DNA from: Closterium sp. NIES-65
Lineage: Eukaryota > Streptophyta > Zygnematophyceae > Desmidiales > Closteriaceae
Assembly (NCBI GenBank): GCA_948144175.1
Contig: CANXME010002096.1
Coordinates: 1,984,001 to 2,048,000, forward strand
Direction of reading: 5' to 3'
Length of the DNA stretch: 64,000 bases
Positions 9,801 through 18,383 of the stretch are shown here, one piece after another. The number at the start of each line of letters is the position of its first letter. Position 1 is the first letter of the stretch. A program made the translations under genes and the position numbers. The notes under the pieces were generated by a model. That model was not told the origin of the DNA and did not search any database. It saw only the letters and a program-made list of their open reading frames with translations.

Positions 9801-12011
9801 AAAATGTTACGAGTTTTCGGGTGCATGGTACAGTACAGACCCCCAGAAGCACGAGCGGGAAGATTTTCGCAACGGGCACAGTGGGGACTACACCTCGGCA
9901 TCGAGAAAAATTACAACGCATGGAAAATCTTCGACGTCCACACAAAGGAAACAGTAGCAGCACGTGACGTGATCTTCTACGAAAGACTCACCCTTCAGAC
10001 ATACCTCGCCAACTTGCACGAGAATCGGGACCTCACCAGTGGTTTTCGTGGTGACCGAGCCTTCGCGTCAGCAGCGGACGAAGCAGACTGGGATGAACAG
10101 AACGTCGACAACGCCTCAGAAGAAGCCGGACCTCTCCCATACTGCTCCGTCGACGTGCCCATGGATGAGGATAATCCTCGCGACAGTAACAACGCCGAAA
10201 TCTTCTACCGTTTCGCCGACGATGGTTACATAACACCTGTGACAGTCAACACCAACGAAGCAGAAAGGGTAGGGCCAAATTTCATGCCCGACCCAGAAAC
10301 GGGAGACGAAGCAGCTTATCCCGAGGATCCAGAACTCCCTCGATACTCACAGACTGGGCTGCAAATCCTTGGTCTCGTCACCGCAGTCCATGGCGCCGGC
10401 ATTCCTGAGGAGCCTGCGACGGTTCAGCAGGCTCTGGGGGGGGAACACAGGGAGAAATGGCGTGAAGCTATGGACAAAGAGCTGAAGGCACTGGAGGAGC
10501 GCAACACCTGGAAAATTGTTCCCATCGGCGTAACTCAAAATAAAAACATTCTTACCGGAAAATGGGTCTTCCGTGTGAAGACGAAAGCTGATGGCACCAT
10601 CGACAAATTCAAAGCCCGCTGGGTCGTACGTGGCTTCGACCAGGAGCACGGAAGAGATTACACCGAAACCTTCGCTCCGGTCAGTCGCCACACCTCACTC
10701 CGAATCCTCATCGCCGTCGCCGCCATGAAGAAAAAGAAATTGCGACAGATCGACGTTGCGAACGCATTTCTCTACGCACCTGTGGATGCAGAAATCTTCG
10801 TTGAACTCCCGCACGGCTCCCACGGCGAACCCAACCGAGTGTGTCAACTACTCAAATCACTCTATGGGATCAAGCAGGCACCGCGACTGTGGCAGCAGTA
10901 CCTACACGCCCGCCTCATTCGCATCGGCTTCAAACAACTCCCGCATGACCAAGGCATGTATCGCCTCACAAAAGGAGGCGATTACGTCCTATTAATCGTC
11001 TATGTGGACGATCTTCTCTACATTGGGTCAACCGACAACATCGCCGCGTGGTTCGAAGGGGAGCTCCAGAAAGACCTCACGCTCACGGTCTCTTCTACGG
11101 TTACGCAATACCTCGGGCTCAACATCCGTGAGGAAGAAAACGCAATCTACCTAAGCGCCGAGAAGTACGCCGACACTATCGCGAAACGCTTTCGTCTCAC
11201 ACCAAGCGCCATCTCCACGCCTTATCGCTACGCGTCAGGAACCGAAAAGGGGCAATCTACTCTACTTAAACCCGCCGGCATACGCGACTATCAGAAGAAG
11301 CTAGGATGCCTTCTTTTCGCAGCAGTCACGTGCCGTCCCGACCTATCCTACTCCGCGAGTCAGCTCGCTACCTATCTCAAGAGACCTGAAGCAGAGCATC
11401 TGGCGGAACTCGATCGTGCTCTCCACTACTTCGTCAGCACCGCGACGATCGGACTAACTTATCACAAAAACGTGACTACACCGACCAAACTAATCGGCTA
11501 CGTCGACGCCGATCACGCCGGCGACACCGACAACAGGCGCTCACGCACCGGCTATGTCTACCGCCTTGAGCCTATCGGTCCTATCTCCTGGCAGTCAAGC
11601 AAGCAGGAGTTAATCGCACTATCTTCAGCAGAAGCAGAATATATCGCACTCTGCTCAGCCACCAAGGAGGGACTTTACCTTCGCGAACTACTGGAAGAAG
11701 CGAAACTAGCCGAGTTACCCAGCTTCACCGTGTTCTGCGACAACCAATCGGCAATTCGCATCGCCAACAAAAACGGCTTCGCAAACAGGACGAAACACAT
11801 CGCCCTGCGCTATTTCTTCGTGAAGGACGAGATAGAAAAAGGGAAACTCGATCTGTCATACTGCCCAACATCCGAGATGGCAGCCGATTACTTGACCAAG
11901 AAACTCGGAAAGCAGAAGTTCGAATACTGCATGATGCTGACTGGACAAGGCCACGTCACCAGCAGCGACACTCCAGAAGCGAAGGGGAGTGTTGGAAACA
12001 ATAAGTCCTAA
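6873..12011 (+). CDS. Copia A Gag-Pol polyprotein (1712 aa)
   Basis: One uninterrupted frame from the first ATG after the primer binding site. Order: Gag of the UBN2 type (about residues 95-330, FDGKDFFTWSFEFELMMEG); CCHC zinc knuckle CHICKTSGHPRSHC from C369; protease around D486 with the unusual active-site string DSCCGQHM; an Ala/Thr tract (about 655-690); pre-integrase HHCC-like region with GHPSN and CLIC; integrase triad D818, D880, E916 (D-x61-D-x35-E); reverse transcriptase with YVDD at 1377-1380; and RNase H with YVDADHAGD. This is the copia order (IN before RT). The frame reads through the polypurine tract and stops 22 bp inside the 3' LTR. With no stops and identical LTRs this copy could be active. 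It would act in cytoplasmic particles and integrate in the nucleus. Confidence 0.95.
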   Translation: MATNKERSSPNGSSGTTPTPPPASGLQTEEGTAARPRGTSTETPTNHPSDFDQNMMEKFFSFMSFYEQHQQSGPAQTHNSNNGATPMSLDGSSYARGNQQQQPTFAPYERGSISFLPQPPPAQDKPMDALQVQSQFAHVLKLQTSRPFDGKDFFTWSFEFELMMEGAQILGFFDGSLQYPANGTQYEKQQYTYQSMMAYTILLRNITPTQQQNIRSYRNFGNSAELAYGHLKNLYQATDSVNQSRLMAQLTTVEMKPGEKGLAYISRCRELRDKLLRCGGSISEDAFVTVVIGGLGPQWRATKAILRAHGRISEAALCAEIHAEQQDMDLQEERHKKRTLAPEFAFHTQRRHNYYNNRQQQPKSVPPFCHICKTSGHPRSHCPSRQTTPQRQLRPSSTQVASTQASSTTTIQASTTSTGQPAQGARHIVNCMVKINDSCITESPPHYSPEEELDNRTPRRESLHPNPTYAAIAQSEPSGQDTWFLDSCCGQHMCSSGRFVQREHRLQREVIITVANNQNLRTRRQGVVQLQSRETNVILHMSKVLIAEGLGYNLLSVSQLMAKGIHLEADSTTQEFKLYHGRGGLYIGKAVLKNNVFVLDFAPDLGTADSDAIVNFAEWTHPPDLDPDFSPGGFWYSHTIPEAERTRALATIQQEAETTTSAAATTSTAATISTAATTSAAATTSAAAGTTTPVTVDEAPPTLAQQLNPTQREVHRSANLVASFYSNSDAYQRSPGHRASEEIWHARTGHPSNTVLNNTIRAGVLDKDSLLLPDGRELQKARGTCLICPEADLPHRPFASHHNPSAPAYAPLEKVYSDILYNREPGQVNYNYTITFIDAATRYVWHRNLPSRDMALAAFAAWLPIAERESGTQLKNFQSDGGGEYTSQRFKQFLAERGIKQLLSLPYAHQQQGVAERLNRTLQNSMRKLLRGMRLPNHQWPAAMDHAVMLHNLLSSSSLPNNASPHLLWTGKQGSTKMLRVFGCMVQYRPPEARAGRFSQRAQWGLHLGIEKNYNAWKIFDVHTKETVAARDVIFYERLTLQTYLANLHENRDLTSGFRGDRAFASAADEADWDEQNVDNASEEAGPLPYCSVDVPMDEDNPRDSNNAEIFYRFADDGYITPVTVNTNEAERVGPNFMPDPETGDEAAYPEDPELPRYSQTGLQILGLVTAVHGAGIPEEPATVQQALGGEHREKWREAMDKELKALEERNTWKIVPIGVTQNKNILTGKWVFRVKTKADGTIDKFKARWVVRGFDQEHGRDYTETFAPVSRHTSLRILIAVAAMKKKKLRQIDVANAFLYAPVDAEIFVELPHGSHGEPNRVCQLLKSLYGIKQAPRLWQQYLHARLIRIGFKQLPHDQGMYRLTKGGDYVLLIVYVDDLLYIGSTDNIAAWFEGELQKDLTLTVSSTVTQYLGLNIREEENAIYLSAEKYADTIAKRFRLTPSAISTPYRYASGTEKGQSTLLKPAGIRDYQKKLGCLLFAAVTCRPDLSYSASQLATYLKRPEAEHLAELDRALHYFVSTATIGLTYHKNVTTPTKLIGYVDADHAGDTDNRRSRTGYVYRLEPIGPISWQSSKQELIALSSAEAEYIALCSATKEGLYLRELLEEAKLAELPSFTVFCDNQSAIRIANKNGFANRTKHIALRYFFVKDEIEKGKLDLSYCPTSEMAADYLTKKLGKQKFEYCMMLTGQGHVTSSDTPEAKGSVGNNKS
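8838..8945 (+). repeat. Microrepeat acaacatcggcagcagca inside A gag-pol
   Basis: Imperfect 18-bp units encode an Ala/Thr/Ser-rich linker between protease and integrase. The reading frame is kept. Confidence 0.8.
11981..11989 (+). other. A polypurine tract
   Basis: The sequence gaaggggag lies directly before the 3' LTR and is the expected primer for plus-strand synthesis. It also lies inside the gag-pol frame. Confidence 0.8.
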
Positions 12012-12432
12012 GTGCGCTTCTGTCGTATCAAAACCCAAGGCACCAAGCGAAGCAGTCCCAATCGAAGCATCGAGTCAACCTCGGAGGTTAGGGTAACCGC
12101 CTGGAGGTTACGAGAAAGTCAAAGGTCGCTGACCTTTGACTCGACAATCACAGCGCGACAGTTAAGGACACACAACTGACTCGTTACAGAGCAGTTGCCC
12201 GAGTCGCACTGTATCGAACCGCAACAGCAATACAGTTATCTACCTATCTATTCGTATTCCCTGTACTCTTATATAAATCCTTGTATTTGCTTGTTTAATT
12301 CAATCTACTTTGCTCTCACACACCAGTGCAAGGTCGGTTCACAATCCTCATCAAACGCTTCCGCTATTACAAGTTTTCTACCCAAGAGTTCTCCTCTGCA
12401 AAGATCCTAAGGGCTATTTTCTCAGCCCAACA
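11990..12432 (+). repeat. A 3' LTR (443 bp)
   Basis: It appears identical to 6377-6819 and is followed by the target duplicate gtttt. Confidence 0.96.
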
Positions 12433-12437
12433 GTTTT

Positions 12438-13011
12438 TAGGGGGGCACTCTGTACCTGCTGGGTAATTTTTTTTAGAGTTGTTCTCTGATCAGCCAGGGT
12501 TTTTGTGTAAGTTCACTCTGGAGCGCCAGTGTTCCTTTCTCGAATAGTGAGTTTACTCTGAACGGGGGATACATGTACCCCCCCGACCCCCCTAAGTCCC
12601 CCTTATCCCCACGATGCCGGTTTGGACCGGAGCGCAGGGGATATCAGTGTTGTTTCGCCCGTGTGTTGGCACAACCTGAGGTGCCGATTGGCCGGAATGG
12701 CATATTTCGTGCCAGCGCACTCAACTGGCCACCCAGTGGATACATCGCTGGCTTTGCGTACCCCATCAGCAATGAACAACTTCAACTTTTGGGCATGATA
12801 CGTCAGCTTCCTGTGGTGCACTGAATTCGTGCGCGGCGCGCACATCCACACCTGTTGCTCGGCAGGCATACGGGGTCACCACCCAACTGTTGGAAACAAA
12901 CCCCATCCTTTCTGAGCCATTATGTTTTTTCCACCCAGCACTGCTCTTCAACGTTCCAGTCTAGCGAGTGTTCCGAGGGCTTCTCCAGCCACAGACCCGC
13001 CTCCCTAACCT
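12438..13011 (+). other. hAT 5' subterminal / leader region
   Basis: There is no convincing coding sequence. Several ACTCTG-type motifs (gcactctg, ttcactctgg, tttactctg) and a cagggttttt echo of the terminus lie within the first 130 bp. The rest is probably the transposase 5' UTR. Confidence 0.6.
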
Positions 13012-16010
13012 TTGGATACTAGCGACGCCGAGGGAGACGCGGCTGATCCCGACGACAGGCCGACATGTATCACACCCCCTGCGACAGGGCTTCATTTTCT
13101 CCGCGCTGTGCATGCAGATAACGCTCGCGATGAGGAGGAGCTGGCCGATGGCGGTACCGAATGGATGCGCCGTCCTGGCAAGGAAAGTGGCGGCATGGAA
13201 GATGCGTACGACGATTGGTGTCCTTCTCCGCGTCCGATGAATGACGCTGCTGAGTCCGACGGTGTTGAGGAGTGGATCGCCTCGCCGCGAAACGAGGTTG
13301 CTGCAGAGGCGGCCGAACCGGTTGCAACGCAGGTCGTCGATGCGGCCACTCCTGAGTCATCCTGTTCAGTCGCTTCGAAGAAGCGACGGTACACGCAGCA
13401 GGTTTTGCAGTGGGGAACACCGCCTCCGAAGCCCGACGCTCCACCTCCCCCTGCTGCCCCACCCCCCATTCTTCCCCTTACAGATGAGGAGAAGGAGAAG
13501 GCGTACCTGAAGGCGCAGAAGAGCTACAAGTCTGATTGGCTGCCGAAGTTCGACTGGCTGATTCTGGACAAGACGCCAGAGGGTGACCCGTGCCTGCGCT
13601 GAAGTGTCTGCATGGAGCACGGGAGGGACAACGCGCGTTACGGTCGCAATGGCGCTGGCGGTCGTGATCTGCAGATCGGGTCGATGCGGTGGCACGAGAA
13701 CAGCACGAAGCACGAGGACGCCATGAAAAAGCAAGCAAACCTTCTGCAGAAGATCGTGGACCAGAAGAAGATTGAAGACTTCGCGAATGGAGATCCGGAA
13801 GGCTGTCGCGTCGCGGTACTCATGCGCGCCATGCGTTTTGTGTACCGTACCGACACACTCATCCACATGTACCCACAGGTCGTGCGGCTTCTCGCAGAGG
13901 AGGGGGTCGCAACATTCCGCAACAAAGCTATGGAGTGTACATCACGCAGTAAGTTGCTGTTGACTGGTTTTTATTCGATGCAACCGTCTTTGTTTAACGA
14001 GGCTAATGCGTTGTGCTATGTGAATGCGCAGGTACGGTTTCTCCGAGATGGCCAAGGCTCTCACCGCATATCTGACCAGGGAGCAACTGCGCGTCCTCCA
14101 CGCCTCGCCCTTCATCGGCCTCATGTGCGACGAGAGTACCGATCGCGCCCGTGGCAAACACATGATTGTGTTTGTCACGTTCCGCAAGAACAGCGTGGTT
14201 GTAACCGAGTTCCTCGCGTTACTAACCGTGCAGCAATGTGATGCGGCATCGCTCATGGGCGCACTGCTCCAGCATCTCGAGACGGTGGGCGTCGACCTGA
14301 AGAAGATTTCCGGAATGTCCACGGACGGCGCGGCAGTGATGATCGGGGGCACGTCCGGCGTTGTCATGCGACTGCGCGTCCACGTCCCCCACCTCGTCGG
14401 CTGCCACTGCATTGCGCATCGGTACTTGTGTCGTGGCTGATAATTTTAAATGTCTGGTTTTACGTTAGTCGATCGTTAAAGTAATTTAACAATCCTTTTC
14501 TGCTCACCCCACTATTGCTTGCAGCGAAGCACTTGCTGTGAAGGAGACGGCCGAAGCCGAGCAGTTCCAAGATTTTCAGATGGTAGACAAGGCCATCCGT
14601 GCAGTGGGCGAGATCGTGGGGAGATCCACGCCGTGGTACGAGCGGTTCAAAGAGCTCCAGATCGTGATCCACATCACCAACCTCGAGCACCAGGGACTGT
14701 TCGACGTGCGTTGGCTCTCGCGTGCCGATGCGGTCAACCGGCTTGTCAAGATTTTGGGGTCGGCAATCGTGCTCTTTATGGAGTACAAGCACAAGATCGC
14801 CTCGGTTGTGAAGACCCTGAAATTCCACTTCTGTCTGTATTTCCTGGCAGACATTTTGGGGGAGTTGAACTCCCTCAACCGTTTCTTCCAACGACGCAAG
14901 GTAAAACAAGTCCGAAAGGATTGTTGATACACGCGTTTAGCGTTGTTTAATTTTCATTTGCCCACACAGACTAACAAACCTTTTTGCGCACATGTCGTTG
15001 CGTCAGGTGGAGGTGACGCAAGTCACAGAGGAGGTCGACCGTGTGGTGTCCCTCATCGAGCACCGCTACATCGACTACGATGGTGGTTTCGGGGCGGGTC
15101 TGAGCCCCTTCCTGTCTCCATTCATGGCACGTGTCAAGAGAGGGGACAACATGGTGAAGGTGGACGGCGTGGACGCTAGCGGCATACCCGTCAAGCACAC
15201 CTTCGAGCTCAGCGAGCTGGCGGACAAGAAGCATACGTTCGGCGGGACGCTTGCAGATTGCGTGAAGTTGGGCAAGGCCTTCGCCCGCGAGGTCGTGTAC
15301 AACCCGAAGCACCGCATGCGAGATCTTCGTCGAATGGGCGGCTTGAAGCTTTTCAGGGTGGACAAGTGGCCACCGAATCCGGACACGCGTGTGAGACGTT
15401 GTGCCACGTGGCTCCGCGAGAACTCTAAACTCTTCAACCACCAGCTGCCAGGTAAGTGTAAATCTTTTCGATCGTGTATGTGTGCTTTCCCTGAAATAAT
15501 GCCTCTCGTCACTTTGTACCTAACATTTCCGTACATAAAAAACGCTGTGCTGCGCTTACTGTTTTGGCAGGATTCGAACTGCGGGCAGCCGAACTTGAGC
15601 TCAAAACTTTATGCCACGTCATGAAGACGCACCACGAGGACGAGGACTTCTACCAGGCGCTGACGAACATGCTGAGGTCACGCGACTGGTGCCGAACTTA
15701 CCCCAACATCATGACCCTGTGGCAGGCGTTGGCCGTCCTGCCACTCAGCACCGTCGAATGTGAGCATGGATTTTCACGACAGAACATCATCAAGAGCTGG
15801 CAGCGCACGGCTCTCAACGACACGCGGCTCACCGAACTCATGAGCATCCACATGCTCGATTACAACGTGGAGTGGCCAGATGTCGTGGACATCTGGCGCA
15901 AGCAGAAGAAGAGGCGGCCTACAAAATCCCCTGCACCCTTCCAACCAGCCAATGACAAGGGCGGGCCAGAGGCCAGTTCGGACGACGAATGGGAGGATGA
16001 CGTGGCTTAA
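13012..16010 (+). pseudogene. hAT transposase (zinc-finger plus hAT catalytic and dimerisation domains), one in-frame stop
   Basis: Phase-consistent exons: 13012-13934, 14032-14421, 14525-14900, 15007-15451, 15571-16010; about 857 codons. There is no ATG at 13012; the first in-frame ATG is 13165. For exon 1 the phase-matched donor is GTGTAC at 13935; a stronger GTAAGT at 13949 would break the frame. Domains: acidic and Pro-rich N-terminus with a basic KKRR cluster; a C17orf113/TTF-like zinc finger (W-x-WL, Cys pairs, final H-x-H); catalytic MCDESTD and STDGAAVM aspartates; CIAHR; and the C-terminal dimerisation motif ECEHGFSRQN. A TGA at 13600-13602 falls where the finger Cys is expected (CLR-stop-SVC), most simply TGC to TGA. 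Apart from this stop the gene is open. Confidence 0.85.
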
Positions 16011-16271
16011 GATGCGATAGCTTGTGGTAGTAGGTCATTGTGTACAAAGTTTAAAAAATTCAATAATTCTGGCAATGCAACAGCAATAGCAAACAATGGG
16101 TAACCACCAGGGTTACAGATGAAAGTTACTCTGAAGTAACAGAGTTTTTAAAATGACAGCACATGTTACACTGACATTTAAGAGCAACGCTCGCCAGCCA
16201 CTCTGGATTTAAGGGTTACGCCAAAAACGCCTCTGGAAACAAGAGTGCTCCAAAACAAAAAAAAAGCCCTG
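16011..16271 (+). other. hAT 3' UTR, subterminal motifs and right inverted repeat
   Basis: Motifs gttactctg, aacagagt, ccactctgg and cctctgg mirror those at the left end. The last 13 bp form the inverted repeat with 6320-6332. Confidence 0.75.
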
Positions 16272-16323
16272 GTGCGAACCTTCCTGAGGTGATCCTGGCA
16301 ACGATAATTGTTTGATCGCAACA

Positions 16324-16588
16324 TGGTATGAGAGCGACTCGGGAATCATTCGCACTGCCACTCTCGAAAATTGCAATATTCGGAAAGTGGCGTCCGGCAC
16401 ACAATCGCGTGTAAGAATGGCCGGAGGATCTGGAGGTCAGACAAATCTGACGGCTGAAGTGCAACCCAACCTGACATCGACAGGCAAGGAAATGACGACG
16501 ATCCCTTCCGCCGTCCTCGCACAACTGCTTCAGTGACTCACGAGCTTGAAGCAAGGTCTCCAAACATTGCGGAATGGCGACGCGGGAA
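16324..16588 (+). pseudogene. B primer binding site and gag start (fragment)
   Basis: The primer binding site is at 16324-16335. A gag-like frame starts at ATG 16417 (MAGGSGGQTNLTAEVQ) and meets a TGA near 16534. The cttca duplication of C1/C2 ends the fragment. The sequence resumes at 28476. Confidence 0.7.
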
Positions 16589-16593
16589 CTTCA

Positions 16594-16726
16594 TGTCGAG
16601 ACTTACGCAAGGGATGATCAAACTATCGAGAAGTTTGGTACAAAAGTAAAACCTAAGGGGTTGTACCCCACAGTGAGTACCCCACTAAAGCCTACCTAAA
16701 TTATAACTATAAACATATGTTTGACA
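16594..16726 (-). repeat. C1 3' LTR
   Basis: On the minus strand it starts TGTCAAACATATG and ends CTCGACA. It matches 21135-21268 with several changes. Confidence 0.88.
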
Positions 16727-16952
16727 CACCCCCATAGGCAAAGTGGGGGAGAACAGAGGGTCACAAGGCCAGGCAGGAAGTGCAAAGCAAGCGTAGGGTG
16801 GATCACAACGTCACCACACAGTCTGAGCACAAGCAAAAGGCCACAAGGCCAGTTCACATGCAGAGATATACATCTAAAAACAACAACACAGTGATCTCTA
16901 TCTACAAGAGCAAGCACGCATGTGTACATATAGATCACAGTACAAACAAAGC

Positions 16953-18164
16953 CTACAGCAAGTGAGGAAGCGTGGGCACAAGGCCTAACAAAGTGCAGAA
17001 ACGATGATGATCACCAGACGGAAGCGCCTTGGTGAATACATCAAAAGTGTTGGCCCGAGTGGCCACGTAAGCAAGACAAAGCTGGCCACGCAGCTGCAGC
17101 TCTCCAGCAAGAAAGTAACGCAGAGCGATGTGCTTTGCTCTGTGCTCCAGTCTGTGCTCCTCACACAAGGCAATGGCGGCCTTGTTGTCGACGTATAGAA
17201 CTGGAGGAGAACGAGGCCGCTCTCCCAAGTCGGTCAGCAGGTAGGTGAGCCAGCGTAGCTCCTGTGCAGCCATGGCTGTGGCGTAGATCTCGGCCTCACA
17301 GCTGGAGCCGAGAACTGAAGACGAACGTGTAGAACGCCAAGAAACTCAACCAGAATCAAGGCTGAAGATGTAACCCTGAGACGACCGCTGCGTAGCCTGG
17401 TCGTCAACCCAAGAGGCGTCCGAGTGACCAGTGAGGATAACGTCACCCCGTCCTCCAAGCACGAGCCCCATGCCCGATGTACTGCACAAGTTGCGTAGTA
17501 CCCTCTTAACATCATCCATGTGCACCTTTTGGTGCCGACCAGGAGCCACGTAGCGAGCCAGAAGGCCAAGAGGGTACACAAGGTCAGGACGATTGTAGGT
17601 CATCAGGTACATGAGGCAGCCCACTAACTCTGGGTAAGGACCACTCGGCTCTACGGACTCGTCCGAAGGTGGAGCTAACAGCGAGTGACCTGTAGCCAGA
17701 GAAGTGGCCTGTACTGAGGACCAAGTGAAGCCGAAGCGCTGAAGGACCTGCTGCACCATGTATAACTGAGTCAGTGTGATGGTGCGGCGTGCTCTGTTCC
17801 GGGTGAAATGCAAGCCAAGATAGCTGCGCGGCTCACCCATGTCTGTGCACGTGTGTCTCTTTTGCGGCTCCGACTTCACCAGGGCGAGATCCTCTGTGTC
17901 AGCAGTGGCAAAGACCAAGTCGTCGACGTACACGAGGATATAGAACGGCTGCAGCGAAGTGTCGGTGCGCAGAAACAGCGACGGGTCAGCAGTCGACGGA
18001 GCAAACCCAAGAGCCGCAAGTGTCGTCCTCAGTGTGTCGTGCCACTTACGTGGCGCCTGGCGGAGACCGTAGACCGGTCGGCGGAGGCTCCACCGGTGCG
18101 CGGACGACGCGGGCCGGCGCACGGCGCTGCTGCGGGCTACGGAGTGGCCGAGGCGCACGCTGGC
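16953..18164 (-). pseudogene. C1 pol remnant (RT C-terminal half and RNase H)
   Basis: The frame begins within RT at WSLRRPVYGLRQAP, includes YVDDLVF and, after a TGA near 17346-17370, the RNase H end (YVDNKAAIALCEE, TKALPSGDHH). Similar to C2-C5 RT but clearly diverged. Non-functional. Confidence 0.85.
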
Positions 18165-18169
18165 TTCTA

Positions 18170-18383
18170 TGTCAGAATATATTTGCTGTCTAGCCTGCAG
18201 TGGGGTACTCTCTAATGAGTACAACCCAATTTAGGGCATTGTACTTGTATCCCAACTTTTGCTAGTGAAACTCCTCCTTCTCTTTCTAAAATCTCTCGAT
18301 ACCTTCCTCCTCACCCTCGAACTCGATCACCTAGGCACCTAAGTTATGGCTTCTAAGCCTACCTCTACTTAAACATTTTGATA
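18170..18383 (+). repeat. E 5' LTR
   Basis: It starts TGTCAGAATATATTTGCTG and ends CATTTTGATA. Pair of 20743-20956. Confidence 0.9.

Larger units (their letters stand above)
6377..12432 (+). mobile_element. Ty1/copia element A, structurally intact
   Basis: It is 6056 bp with two 443-bp LTRs that look identical by eye, a 5-bp duplication gtttt (6372-6376 and 12433-12437), a primer binding site, one gag-pol frame of 1712 codons and a polypurine tract. All parts needed for an autonomous element are present. It sits inside the hAT left subterminal region. Confidence 0.96.
6320..16271 (+). mobile_element. hAT DNA transposon, carrying copia A
   Basis: The ends are inverted repeats: left CAGGGGTTTTTTT, right (reverse complement) CAGGGCTTTTTTTTT; CAGGG is typical of hAT ends. 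An exact 8-bp duplication gtgcgaac flanks it (6312-6319 and 16272-16279). B's 3' LTR keeps the unoccupied site at 55030-55037. Without copia A and its duplication the element is about 3.9 kb, a usual autonomous hAT size, and it contains a five-exon transposase gene with one stop. Confidence 0.92.

Noticed and set aside
13600..13602. TGA as a selenocysteine codon in the hAT transposase
   Set aside because: No selenoprotein in this family and no reason for Sec in a zinc finger; a point mutation is simpler.
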